A stretch of 64,000 nt of DNA from Bradyrhizobium hipponense (GTDB lineage: Bacteria; Pseudomonadota; Alphaproteobacteria; Rhizobiales; Xanthobacteraceae), in assembly GCF_008123965.1 (NCBI RefSeq), contig NZ_VSTH01000018.1:1-64000 (forward strand), in the 5' to 3' direction. Below are positions 8,040 to 15,432 of the stretch, in pieces. Position 1 is the stretch's first letter. The number at the start of each line of letters is the position of its first letter. The translations under genes and the position numbers were made by a program. The notes under the pieces were generated by a model that was given only the letters and a program-made list of their open reading frames with translations, was not told where the DNA came from and made no database searches.

Positions 8040-8435
8040 TATCTCAGATCCGAAGCCGATTGGTGGATCCATCTGCGGTCGACCTTGAGGTGAGGACAGC
8101 GATACTCCGAGACGCCGGGCCAGCCTCGGAGCGCGCATTCGTCCTACAGCAAGGCGATCAATAACCGTTTGAGTTCGCTGCGGTCGAGATCGCGACGGGT
8201 CCCGACCTGCTCCACGTGATGAGCTCGAAATCGTTGAACTGATCTTCACCGTAACGGTCTGGCCCCGCGCGCCCTTGTCGTCGCAGTGGCGCCACACCTT
8301 TCGATCAGCGGGGCAACTCGGCGGCATCGCTTTGAAATCGAAAAGGTGGCTGGAGAATGTGTTCTCCGCGCCAATCGACTTCCGGACACGGATTGCGCGA
8401 GCTTCGCGGTCATCGAGGTGTGAACAGGCGTCCAA
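8040..8435 (-). pseudogene. Degenerate fragment of a dinB-like C-terminus
   Basis: The frame reads VRKSIGAENTFSSHLFDF, then KVWRHCDDKGARGQTVTVKI and finally ARRLGVSLSSPQG. These match in order three blocks of the intact polymerase IV at 8985-10088 (IRKSVGAESTFSNDLTDF, RVWHHCQDKGARGRTVTLKI, VRLLGVSLSTLHG), with frame damage between them. Only the little-finger domain region is present and the palm is missing. It is a remnant of a duplicated dinB, not a working gene. Positions 7871-8039 hold nothing else I recognise. Confidence 0.7.
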
Positions 8436-8460
8436 CCTTCACCCTCCACCCGTTCGTAGA

Positions 8461-8631
8461 TCAATAGCTTAGCTTGCCGATCGGCGTCAGGACCCCACGC
8501 CGATTTACAGGCTGGGCCCATTCCGGGCCGCTCGTCGCGAGGATGGCCATGTCGCGCTTGAGGTCCGCCATTACGGCGAATCCTTCCGGGTAACTCACCA
8601 GGATCTTCAAGACGGTGACCTGGAAATTCAC
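8461..8631 (-). CDS. Small protein, 56 aa, probably truncated relative to its family
   Basis: A GTG start at 8631 follows GAGGTGCGG. The product contains LKILVSYPEGFAV, MADLKRDMAILATSG and PEWAQPVNRR. From memory, rhizobial homologues of this ADLKRDMAILATSG family are longer (about 80-90 aa), so this one seems to lack its C-terminal half. It begins 15 bp after the stop of the small gene at 8647-8847 and probably shares its transcript. Function unknown. Confidence 0.5.
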   Translation of the reverse strand: MNFQVTVLKILVSYPEGFAVMADLKRDMAILATSGPEWAQPVNRRGVLTPIGKLSY

Positions 8632-8646
8632 CCGCACCTCGCCCGA

Positions 8647-8847
8647 TCAAGGCCACATCGTCGACGCTTGTGTCAGGGCTTTTCGGCCGATCTGCAGCAG
8701 CACCTCCGGTGTCGTTTCGCCGGTCTTTGCGGCTTCGAGGATCTTGCAGGCGACGTGGATGCGAGCGCCGGTCTCGTCGCGGGGCAGCTTTTCGCAGACC
8801 TCGTCGAGTACCGCTCGCAATAGAGCGGTTGTCGCTTGTTCAAACAT
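8647..8847 (-). CDS. Small conserved protein, 66 aa, paralogue of 12869-13096
   Basis: ATG 8847 follows GAGGGG. The product MFEQATTALLRAVLDEVCE... is a helical protein whose N-terminal half is nearly the same as the protein at 12869 (MFNAETTALLRAVLDEVCE). Such proteins are common in Bradyrhizobium genomes, to my knowledge without a known function. Two copies on opposite strands, on either side of the dinB region, suggest a segmental duplication within this island. Confidence 0.65.
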   Translation of the reverse strand: MFEQATTALLRAVLDEVCEKLPRDETGARIHVACKILEAAKTGETTPEVLLQIGRKALTQASTMWP

Positions 8848-8984
8848 GGGTACGCCCCTCGGAAAGCTTGATCCTACCGCAAGTCTTTCCATTTTGGGAT
8901 TCACGAATGTTAACTAGTGAGCTCTCCCGCGCTGCACGATCTCCGCCTGCGCCGCCCCTGAAATCCTGCTCGATACTGCGCCTC

Positions 8985-10088
8985 TCAAATCGGCAGGCCG
9001 AGTTGCGGCTCGCCCAGCGCTTCGCCATGGAGCGTCGACAAGGATACTCCGAGAAGCCGGACCGGTTTTGGAGTTGGCATCTCGTTCTGCAGCAAGGCAA
9101 TCGATAAGCGTGCGAGCTCGCTGCGGCTCGAGATTGCGAGGGGTGTGGACCTGCTCCGCGTGATGATCTCGAAATCGTTGAACTTGATCTTCAGCGTAAC
9201 GGTCCGGCCCCGCGCGCCCTTGTCCTGACAGTGGTGCCAGACCCTGTTGATCAGCGGCTGCAATTCAGCGGCCATCGCCTCGAAGTCTGTAAGATCGTTC
9301 GAGAATGTGCTCTCTGCGCCAACCGACTTCCGGATCCGGTTCGCGCGGACCTCGCGGTCGTCAACGCCCCTCGATATCCGGTAATAATACGCGCCGGCCT
9401 TGCCGAAATTGGCCTGCATGAACGCGAGTGATTGATTGCGCAGGTCCAGGCCCGTGTACAGACCAAGAGCATTCATCTTCGCGCTGGTCGCCGGACCGAT
9501 GCCGTGGAATTTTCCGACGGGCAGGGCCTCGACGAATCCCGGGCCCATCTCCGGCGTGATCACGTACTGCCCGTTGGGCTTGCGGTGGTCGGAGGCGAGT
9601 TTCGCCAGAAACTTGTTGTAGGAAATGCCGGCCGAGGCGTTGAGGCCGGTCACCTCCTTGATCTTCGCCCGGATTGCCAGCGCGACATCGCGTGCCAGCG
9701 GGATCGCTTTCAGGTTTTCCGTCACGTCGAGGTAGGCCTCGTCGAGGGAGAGAGGTTCGATGATCGGCGTGTGCTCGGCGAAGATTTTCCGGATCTGCTG
9801 CGAGACCGCCTTGTAGACCTCGAAGCGCGGCTTCACGAAGATAAGGTCCGGGCACTGCCGCTTCGCCGTCACTGAGGGCATCGCCGACCGGACGCCGAAG
9901 ATCCGTGCTTCATAGCTAGCGGCTGCCACGACGCCGCGTTCGCGCGACCCGCCGACGGCGACCGGTTTGCCTCGGAGGTCTGGATTGTCACGTTGCTCCA
10001 CCGATGCGTAGAAGGCATCCATGTCGACGTGGATGATCTTGCGCTGGCGGGGCGGGGGCCCGGCCAGGTCGTCAGGATCGTTGGTCAC
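8985..10088 (-). CDS. dinB: DNA polymerase IV, Y-family translesion polymerase
   Basis: The product of 367 aa has the hallmarks of DinB: DMDAFYASVE at about 22-31 and SLDEAYLD at about 113-120 supply the catalytic acidic residues, followed by GISYNKFLAKLASD, a helix-hairpin-helix thumb (VGKFHGIGPATSAKMNALG) and the little finger with KGARGRTVTLKI. It extends primers across damaged or misaligned template, at the cost of fidelity. Its ATG overlaps the stop of the upstream SRAP-like gene by four bases (ATGA), so the two are translationally coupled. With the SOS box at 11496 further upstream, damage induction is likely. No beta-clamp-binding QLxLF motif is obvious; the tail ends GEPQLGLPI, and QLGLPI may serve. 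Confidence 0.95.
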   Translation of the reverse strand: MTNDPDDLAGPPPRQRKIIHVDMDAFYASVEQRDNPDLRGKPVAVGGSRERGVVAAASYEARIFGVRSAMPSVTAKRQCPDLIFVKPRFEVYKAVSQQIRKIFAEHTPIIEPLSLDEAYLDVTENLKAIPLARDVALAIRAKIKEVTGLNASAGISYNKFLAKLASDHRKPNGQYVITPEMGPGFVEALPVGKFHGIGPATSAKMNALGLYTGLDLRNQSLAFMQANFGKAGAYYYRISRGVDDREVRANRIRKSVGAESTFSNDLTDFEAMAAELQPLINRVWHHCQDKGARGRTVTLKIKFNDFEIITRSRSTPLAISSRSELARLSIALLQNEMPTPKPVRLLGVSLSTLHGEALGEPQLGLPI

Positions 10089-10909
10089 GTCGTCGCCCCA
10101 GCCGGATCCTCCTTGACGCCACGGGCGACGATCCGGAGCGATCCGTCCGGCAATGGACGCTGCAGCTTCAACGCCTCGTCGGGGGACGCGGTCATCCAGA
10201 TCTCGACCTGTTCAGGCGTCGTCAGGATCACCGGCATCGCTTTAGGGTGGATGGCGCCGACCTCGGCGTTCGCCTCCGTCGTCAGGAAGGCGTAGAGATC
10301 ATTGTTGGTCTCGCCCTCTTTGACCTTCCGGACCGAAGTCCAGTTCGTCCAGATGCCGGCGAAGCAGGCGAGGGGCCGTTCTTCATCGAGCGCGAACCAG
10401 ATGTCACCGCCCTCGTCCTTGTTGAACTCGCTGAATGAGTTGAACGGCACGATGCAGCGGTTCTCGACGCCAAGCCATCGGGTCCAGTGTTGGCTCTTCA
10501 CATTGCGAATGTTGGTCGTGCCGCCGTCCGGCTCCATTCGCAGCAATTCCTTAAACTCGACCGGCTTACCCTTGGCCTCCAATTTCTTGGCGCGCTTCTT
10601 CGTCGCCTCCATGAGCGCTTGTTGCGACGATGGCATTCCCCAGCGCGCGGTCGCAAGTTCGCGGCCCTCGGCGCCGACACGTACGATCGGCGCCGTGTAG
10701 TCCGGAAACACGCCGGACATTGGCGCGAGATTGCCGACGTAGCGGTTGACCACCCTCGCCGTCTTGCATCGGGCGCAGCGGATCTCAAGCCATGGGAAAC
10801 CCGCATTGACGGCCTGGTCGATGGTCGGTGACGGATCGATCGGCTCGCCGTCCGCCCACATCCGTTCGTTCCAGCTTTCGCAGAGCAACTTGTCCGCTTG
10901 CCGAATCAA
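10085..10909 (-). CDS. Chimeric SRAP (YedK/HMCES-like) protein lacking its catalytic N-terminus
   Basis: From about residue 56 the protein is a clear SRAP domain: NRYVGNLAPMSGVFPDY, ATARWGMPS, TNIRNVKS, WLGVENRCIVPFNSFSEF, FAGIWTNW and the HPKAMPVILTT signature with its His. Normal members begin Met-Cys, and Cys2 forms the thiazolidine crosslink with abasic sites in single-stranded DNA. Here the first 55 residues come from another small protein (CESWNERMWADGEPIDPSP, then a CARC pair), so Cys2 is gone. Start is TTG 10909. This looks like a deletion fusion within an SOS operon; crosslinking activity is probably lost, though the Glu and His sites remain. It overlaps dinB by 4 bp. Confidence 0.8.
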   Translation of the reverse strand: MIRQADKLLCESWNERMWADGEPIDPSPTIDQAVNAGFPWLEIRCARCKTARVVNRYVGNLAPMSGVFPDYTAPIVRVGAEGRELATARWGMPSSQQALMEATKKRAKKLEAKGKPVEFKELLRMEPDGGTTNIRNVKSQHWTRWLGVENRCIVPFNSFSEFNKDEGGDIWFALDEERPLACFAGIWTNWTSVRKVKEGETNNDLYAFLTTEANAEVGAIHPKAMPVILTTPEQVEIWMTASPDEALKLQRPLPDGSLRIVARGVKEDPAGATT

Positions 10910-11042
10910 ATTCGCCCCTGGCCCTGGTCTCCGCAGACTGCGCGGCCAGGATATTGGTCATTGCGGGCGCCTTGCCGAGCTCCTTGTTCAGAGCCTTGCG
11001 ATCTCCTCCGGAGAGGGGCGTCGGGTGGTACTTCGGCGCCAT
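10908..11042 (-). pseudogene. 5' part of a small-protein gene, frameshifted into the SRAP chimera
   Basis: From ATG 11042 the frame reads MAPKYHPTPLSGGDRKALNK and on through PAMTNILAAQSAETRARG. It then loses protein character, while another frame continues sensibly as NLIRQADKLLCESWNERMW into the chimera. A single-base slip in the run GGGGCG near 10915 would join them. The original gene probably encoded one small protein with a CxxC pair. The undamaged frame alone would run to 10785. Confidence 0.5.
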
Positions 11043-11084
11043 TGGCACGTTCCACGTCTATAAAACGGACCGGCACCGCGCCGG

Positions 11085-11486
11085 CTAGTCGAATGAGGCC
11101 CAGCAGCCGTCCTCTTCCAGCCGGCCGGTGCGTTGTTGGCAGGAGTCATCGAGTAGCCGCTGTCCGACGTCCTTCCAGACCGCCTGAGCGCCAGCCAATC
11201 GAATCGCATCGGCCTTCTGGATCTCGACGGTGCGGCTACAACGGCGACATGACACCCGCAGAACATGTTGCGGAATCTCGAAGAGTCGTAATGTGCGGAT
11301 TAACGGAGCGCCCTGGCGCCGGTCCGCTGCCGCGTCGTTCAGGACGGACTGCCAGTATTCGGGCGGCATGTCGTCGCCGGGCCCTGGCGTGCAGGTCGGC
11401 CGCGTACTTCTCCGCGCGGCGTTAGCCGCCAGCTTTTCCATCTCCTTGCGGCTCGGCATGCGCCAGCTTGCGGGTCGATAGGCCAT
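11085..11486 (-). CDS. Conserved hypothetical protein with CxxC motif, 133 aa
   Basis: Start ATG 11486; ATG 11459 (MPSRKEMEKL) is an alternative. The C-terminal half carries LRVSCRRCSRTVEIQKADAIRL and ends WKDVGQRLLDDSCQQRTGRLEEDGCWASFD, a pattern I know from Bradyrhizobium DNA-repair neighbourhoods but without an assigned role. The CxxC pair and the two later Cys residues could bind zinc. The gene is the first after the SOS box at 11496-11510, only ten bases from it, and is followed in the same direction by the SRAP chimera and dinB, so it is probably damage-induced. Confidence 0.75.
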   Translation of the reverse strand: MAYRPASWRMPSRKEMEKLAANAARRSTRPTCTPGPGDDMPPEYWQSVLNDAAADRRQGAPLIRTLRLFEIPQHVLRVSCRRCSRTVEIQKADAIRLAGAQAVWKDVGQRLLDDSCQQRTGRLEEDGCWASFD

Positions 11487-11495
11487 AGGCAATTA

Positions 11496-11510
11496 GAACA
11501 TACCAAGAAC
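11496..11510 (-). promoter_or_regulatory. SOS box (LexA operator, GTTC-N7-GTTC type)
   Basis: The minus strand reads GTTCTTGGTATGTTC, an exact match to the alphaproteobacterial LexA consensus GTTC-N7-GTTC. It lies ten bases upstream of the start codon at 11486, within the expected promoter, so LexA binding would block the operon that ends with dinB. The stretch 11511-11911 beyond it holds no gene that I can support. Confidence 0.75.
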
Positions 11511-11911
11511 ACAAGAGTCGAGTCTCCCAAAGTAGGAATGTGAGGACCACGGAAGAATGACAGGGCTACGTTCGTTGCATCCCGGGAGCAATTGGCTGGC
11601 GCTCGAAGCGAGCAACGGGGCTGAACACGGGTGAAGTCCGGAGTCCTATTGCGCCGACCGTCGGTCGTGTCGCAGCCACAGATGCCGCTCAGCGAAGACG
11701 GTCGGAGCCAACAAGCACGGGCCGGGTGCGAGTTTCGGCATCTCCGTGCCCTTGCGCTCGCGAACCCGCCGAAGTTTCCGATCCTGGCGGCGACCTACGA
11801 GTCTTCCTGTTCAGCGTCATCCGCCAGGGATCGACGTTGGGACTCCTGTGGAGACGCACGGTGTCATCGCCACGATGAAGCCGAATGTGAAGGTCGAATC
11901 AGCTCCGATGA

Positions 11912-12061
11912 TCATCCGGCTCTGGGGACACGCCCCTTGCCACCGCACTTGGAGCACTTGCCCGGATAGATTCTGCGGCCCGGTTCGGGCTGGCGTACCG
12001 ACAGCGATCCTGTGCCGCCGCAAGCGTCGCACCTGATCTCGTCCGCCTGATCCCCGGTCAA
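11912..12061 (-). CDS. Tiny zinc-finger protein with two DnaJ-like CxxCxGxG repeats, 49 aa
   Basis: A TTG start at 12061 overlaps the TGA of the upstream gene (TTGA), which indicates translational coupling. The product carries CDACGGTG and CSKCGGKG, the two Cys pairs of one DnaJ-type zinc module, and little else. It could bind zinc on its own and act as an accessory to a DNA or protein partner. It is too short for a J-domain. Nothing else in the sequence identifies its function. Confidence 0.55.
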   Translation of the reverse strand: MTGDQADEIRCDACGGTGSLSVRQPEPGRRIYPGKCSKCGGKGRVPRAG

Positions 12062-12258
12062 GTTTCGCCCGATCGTGAGAAGAGCGCGTTCGGAGGGGCC
12101 GCGCGTGGCGCTGGCAAACGTCCGTGGCTCGATCCAGGTTTGCTTTGAGCATCGTACCGCTTGGCCAGATCCAGCAGGCGTCGCCGGGTGAACGGGTCCG
12201 CTTTCTCCGCCAGATCGCGCGCCCGCTGCGCGAATCCTCTGTAGAACTCCTGCTCCAT
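12058..12258 (-). CDS. Small conserved protein, 66 aa
   Basis: ATG 12258 opens MEQEFYRGFAQRARDLAEKADPFTRRRLLDLAKRY in pieces readable as one amphipathic helical hairpin, ending PPNALFSRSGET. This family is frequent in Bradyrhizobium, in my experience next to DNA-repair and stress genes; its role is unknown. It is the first gene of a two-gene unit with the zinc-finger protein at 11912. Confidence 0.7.
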   Translation of the reverse strand: MEQEFYRGFAQRARDLAEKADPFTRRRLLDLAKRYDAQSKPGSSHGRLPAPRAAPPNALFSRSGET

Positions 12259-12330
12259 GACACACCCCACAACATCACTGCCCCAAGTTGAGGAGCTTGC
12301 GGTCGCGGAGTCAAGAAGCGGAAGGCTCTG

Positions 12331-12390
12331 CTTTTCACCGCGACGCTGTTCACCGCGACGCTGTTCACCGCGAGGCTGTTCACCGCGAGG
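12331..12390 (+). repeat. Four tandem 15-bp repeats
   Basis: Units are CTTTTCACCGCGACG, CTGTTCACCGCGACG, CTGTTCACCGCGAGG and CTGTTCACCGCGAGG, at 12331, 12346, 12361 and 12376. The repeats lie between the divergent small genes starting at 12258 and 12441, about 50 bp upstream of the latter. The 15-bp period could read as five codons, but no gene covers it. It could be a protein-binding array or a slippage-generated minisatellite. Confidence 0.85.
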
Positions 12391-12440
12391 CTTGAGTCTG
12401 CGATCTCCTCTGAACTAAACTGGCGATGGCAGGGACAAAA

Positions 12441-12623
12441 ATGGCAGCGCTCGATTCCGTCAGGAAGGCTTGCCCGGCGTGCGGCAGGCCGATGAAGGCT
12501 GTGGCCGACGAAGCCGCCGAAGCGCGGTTGCGGTACGTCTGCACCTATTGCAATGAAGACCCGCTGCACGACCCGACAGCCCGCAAATGGGCGGATGGCC
12601 CGCTGCGCCCTCCCGAGCAGTAA
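12441..12623 (+). CDS. Small zinc-ribbon protein, 60 aa
   Basis: ATG 12441 follows AGGGA at good spacing; ATG 12426 is an alternative. The product has two Cys pairs, CPACG and CTYCN, 28 residues apart, and a conserved tail DPLHDPTARKWADGPLRPP. This is a zinc-ribbon arrangement known in Bradyrhizobium small proteins without assigned function. The promoter region contains the 15-bp tandem repeats. Confidence 0.65.
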   Translation: MAALDSVRKACPACGRPMKAVADEAAEARLRYVCTYCNEDPLHDPTARKWADGPLRPPEQ

Positions 12624-12747
12624 CTGGTGCATGGCGTCCCTCGATGACCGATCTCGCGAGGAACGAGGCCGTCGGAATATTGTTGATCCGGCGGGCCTCG
12701 CGTAAATGCCTGGCCGGCGTGGCTCCGCCCCAAGCCCCCAAAAGTCC

Positions 12748-12794
12748 CCGGCGGGGCTACGCTCATTTGACCGCCGGCCCTCCGCGGCTTTTTT
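12748..12794 (+). terminator. Weak candidate terminator
   Basis: CCGGCGG (12748) and CCGCCGG (12771) can pair, and a run of six T follows at 12789 after an intervening GC-rich stretch. It would end transcription of the zinc-ribbon gene, but the distance from stem to T run is larger than usual. Confidence 0.25.
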
Positions 12795-12868
12795 GTCGCT
12801 CCTGATCTGCGTGAATCCCAGCTCTGCCAGCTCCATTCATCATGGCCGCATCGCCGGGGGAGATCCCG

Positions 12869-13096
12869 ATGTTCAATGCCGAAACCACCGCGCTTTTGCG
12901 CGCGGTCCTCGATGAAGTCTGCGAGAATGTTTCTCGGTACGAGACCACCGCTCGCACGCACATGGCCTTTACGATCCTTGAGGCCGCCGCCAGGGGTGAG
13001 ACCTCGATGGACGGGCTGAAGCAGGTTGGAAGAAAAGCTGCGCCAGGCGCCGATCCTACCGAGTTGACCTTGGCCCGATGCGCCCTCGCATCTTGA
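12869..13096 (+). CDS. Small conserved protein, 75 aa, paralogue of 8647-8847
   Basis: ATG 12869 follows GGGGGAG. MFNAETTALLRAVLDEVCE is nearly identical to the start of the protein at 8647-8847, and both continue with a helix around ILEAA and GRKA. The C-terminal 20 residues differ. Function unknown; the pair points to local duplication. Confidence 0.65.
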   Translation: MFNAETTALLRAVLDEVCENVSRYETTARTHMAFTILEAAARGETSMDGLKQVGRKAAPGADPTELTLARCALAS

Positions 13097-13156
13097 GGCG
13101 GCAGTCTTGTCCTGGCTGCTCTATAAGCGGGTGGTTACGGCCGCCCGGCGAGCGCA

Positions 13157-13708
13157 ATGGCGAGAAAACTCAAGAGCTATCAGACCTCGCTCGGCTTCTA
13201 TGACCAGGCGGTCGCCGCGCCGTCGATGAAGGCTGCGCTGGAGGCCTGGGGCGCGCAGAGCAACCTCTTCCACCAGGGTGTCGCAAGACAAACCGAGGAT
13301 CCGGAGGTCGTCGCCGCGACGATGGCAAAGCCCGGCGTCGTGCTCAGGCGGCCGGTCGGATCGACAGGTCCCTTCAAGGAGCATCCGGATCTGCCGACCG
13401 ACTTGGCCGACAGCGGCGTCAACGAGCGGAGGAGTCGCTCGAAGCCGAAACGGCAGGCTGCGCCGAAGGTGAGCGAAAGAGAGAGGGGGCAGGCTGCGGC
13501 GAAATTCGAGCGCGAATGGAAGCGGCAGGAGGCCGAACGCCGCAAGGAAGAGGCGGCTCAGGCGAGGGAGAGGGCCCGCCGAACGAACCTTGGTCGGGCA
13601 CCGCTGGAGGTCCACTTGGGCCCAACTCCGGAAGTTCAGCCGGCCCCAGCGCCGCTAGACCGCCCGGTTGTACGCACGTCCTGGCCGTCGTCGCCAAGCC
13701 GGCTGTGA
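13157..13708 (+). CDS. Conserved hypothetical with coiled-coil tail, C-terminally truncated
   Basis: The N-terminal 75 residues (KLKSYQTSLGFYDQAVAAPS, ALEAWGAQSNLFHQGVA, PGVVLRRPVGSTGPFKEH) match a family I know next to ku in Bradyrhizobium, sometimes labelled cell-envelope biogenesis. A long Lys/Glu/Arg-rich helix (about 110-145) should continue as coiled coil, but after ARRTNLG the sequence turns into Pro-rich filler and stops while overlapping the antisense gene at 13636. The natural C-terminus appears lost at a deletion junction near 13600-13720. ATG 13157 is the start. A nuclear or envelope role is not supported by anything visible. Confidence 0.65.
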   Translation: MARKLKSYQTSLGFYDQAVAAPSMKAALEAWGAQSNLFHQGVARQTEDPEVVAATMAKPGVVLRRPVGSTGPFKEHPDLPTDLADSGVNERRSRSKPKRQAAPKVSERERGQAAAKFEREWKRQEAERRKEEAAQARERARRTNLGRAPLEVHLGPTPEVQPAPAPLDRPVVRTSWPSSPSRL

Positions 13709-14388
13709 CCGTCATCGAATTGATGGCGGCCCTTGGGCGTGAGATCGAGCCACATGAAGGCACCCATCAAATTTTCAATGCCACGGGAATAGGCTGAGTA
13801 GGTATGGAAGATCTCGCCAGTCGCGTTCTTGGCAAATATTCTGGCGCCCATCATATCTTCGCTGCTCTTGAGCGGGATCGTGTCGTAATTGAACTTGGCT
13901 GTGCCGGCGGCAACGTCGTCCCGTTTGAATGAAACCCCGAAATCATAGTTGAAGTCGCTGCCATAGGACGACACCCACCGAAAGGTCCAGCCCAAAGCGC
14001 GTTTCACTTGCTCGATTCGCTTAATTGGCGCGCGTGAAATCACCGCAAATGACAGGTCGGCATCATCGAAGTGCCTGCGCGCCGCGTCGAAATGATCGGC
14101 GACGAATGAGCACCCTTTGCAAACGTGATCGGAACCCGGGGTCAGCATGAAGTGATAGACGGCGAGTTGGCCGCGACCATGGAACAGATCGGCAAGTGTG
14201 CACTTGCCATCCGGTCCCTCGAAGACATAGGGCTTCTCAATTTTCACCCATGGCAAACTGCGGCGCTTCTCTCTGAGTTCGTCGAGCTTGTGCGTCATCT
14301 CCTTCTCTTCGATGAACAGTGCCCTGCGTGCGGAAAGCCATTCCTCACGCGACACGACTTTCGGCGGGGAGAGGGAGCCTGCCGCCAT
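13636..14388 (-). CDS. DUF899 thioredoxin-fold-like protein with altered C-terminus
   Basis: ATG 14388 follows GGAGT. The product has the DUF899 pattern: SREEWLSARRALFIEEKEMT, LPWVKIEKPYVFEGPDG, LFHGRGQLAVYHFM, GCSFVADHFD and the late YSRGIENLMGAFMWLDLTPKGR. Proteins of this family have a thioredoxin-like fold; their substrates are unknown. Family members end shortly after DLTPKGR with a conserved short tail. Here that tail is replaced by a Gly/Ser/Arg-rich stretch that runs antisense into the gene at 13157. Both ends seem to have been joined by the same deletion. The core fold should be intact. Confidence 0.8.
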   Translation of the reverse strand: MAAGSLSPPKVVSREEWLSARRALFIEEKEMTHKLDELREKRRSLPWVKIEKPYVFEGPDGKCTLADLFHGRGQLAVYHFMLTPGSDHVCKGCSFVADHFDAARRHFDDADLSFAVISRAPIKRIEQVKRALGWTFRWVSSYGSDFNYDFGVSFKRDDVAAGTAKFNYDTIPLKSSEDMMGARIFAKNATGEIFHTYSAYSRGIENLMGAFMWLDLTPKGRHQFDDGHSRLGDDGQDVRTTGRSSGAGAG

Positions 14389-14673
14389 GATCAACACTCC
14401 TAAGATCAGTGGGTTTTCAAGTTTAGGTCCGCGCCGGCCCGTGGTCTTCCACCACACGGGATGGCCTCGCCTTTCTAAGCTCCAACCCGAGCGATGGCTG
14501 CTGGACAAAGTGCAGGTCCGAGTCGGTCGGTTAACCGAAATGGCAAAGCCTTCCTGGGCGAGGTCGCGCTTTTCGCCATTCTCGGAATCTTCTGAACACT
14601 GGGCCGCTGGCGCAAGCCTCGGCAGCGCACCACCTTCCTCGGTTGCAGGCTGCAGAAAACCGGAGGAGGTCGG

Positions 14674-14838
14674 ATGCCGACCGTCGCAAAGCTGCTCGCG
14701 CAGAAGCAACAGCTCATGGAGCAACTCGAGAACGATCTTGGCCCGAACGAGCGCGAGGAGATCGGGCGAATTCTTGCCAAGATCGAGACGGCGCTGAGCT
14801 TGCTTGATTCCGACGATCCTGTCGCTGAAGGCGAGTAG
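14674..14838 (+). CDS. Small coiled-coil protein, 54 aa
   Basis: ATG 14674 has a strong site (GGAGGAGG) upstream. The product MPTVAKLLAQKQQLMEQLEN... is almost entirely one helix with a heptad-like pattern and an acidic tail ending VAEGE. It may form a short coiled coil. Unknown function. Between 14389 and 14673 nothing else is seen. Confidence 0.6.
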   Translation: MPTVAKLLAQKQQLMEQLENDLGPNEREEIGRILAKIETALSLLDSDDPVAEGE

Positions 14839-14924
14839 CTCGAGTGCTTTCGTTCTGCATGAGGCTTGTTGGAACGTAGTTGACCTTCGCCGCTTTTCCA
14901 CGGTGATTGCCGGAGGGAAATGCG

Positions 14925-15389
14925 ATGAAATCGATGGTCGCTCTCGCGTTGGCACTTGCTGCCTCGACATCGACGGTCTCGGCGCAACCGGTGAGATGGA
15001 CCAGGTACACCATTCCCCAGACCGGCACCGCGGTGAATTTCCCTTCCTCGATCTTCACGGAAGAAGCCGGCCGGCCGGACGGCTATGGGCAACGATTCCG
15101 AACCGCCGACGGACGCGCCGACTTCACGATCCAGGCCGCGCCCAACGTCGCGAACGATTCACCCGCTGCCTTTCTCGCGAAGAAGCACCCGCCTTCGCGC
15201 ATCCAGTACAAGCGAGTGACCCCGCGCTTCTTCGCGGTGTCCAGCTACAAGGGCAACAAGGTTTTCTACGACCGCTGCAACTTCTCGGGGCGGCTGATCC
15301 ATTGCGTGCTGATCAACTATCCCGCCGAAGAAGAGCAAGCGTGGGACGACGTCGTCACCCGCATCAGCCTGTCGCTCAGCGGCAAGTAG
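14925..15389 (+). CDS. Secreted hypothetical protein, 154 aa
   Basis: ATG 14925 follows GGAGGG. A signal peptide is clear (MKSMVALALALAASTSTVSA, cleavage after Ala20). The mature domain reads VRWTRYTIPQTGTAVNFPSSIF, then a GYGQRFRTADGRADFTIQA strand pair and Cys at about 125 and 132, which may form a disulfide. This is a periplasmic family common in Bradyrhizobium with no assigned role, to my knowledge. No neighbour suggests one. Confidence 0.75.
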   Translation: MKSMVALALALAASTSTVSAQPVRWTRYTIPQTGTAVNFPSSIFTEEAGRPDGYGQRFRTADGRADFTIQAAPNVANDSPAAFLAKKHPPSRIQYKRVTPRFFAVSSYKGNKVFYDRCNFSGRLIHCVLINYPAEEEQAWDDVVTRISLSLSGK

Positions 15390-15432
15390 GCCGCCACCGG
15401 GGCTACGGAACGCAGGCTCCGCAGGCGCGCGC

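Noticed and set aside
7899..8435. A 178-aa open frame on the minus strand
   Set aside because: Only parts match dinB and the rest is filler, so it is treated as a remnant and not as an intact gene.
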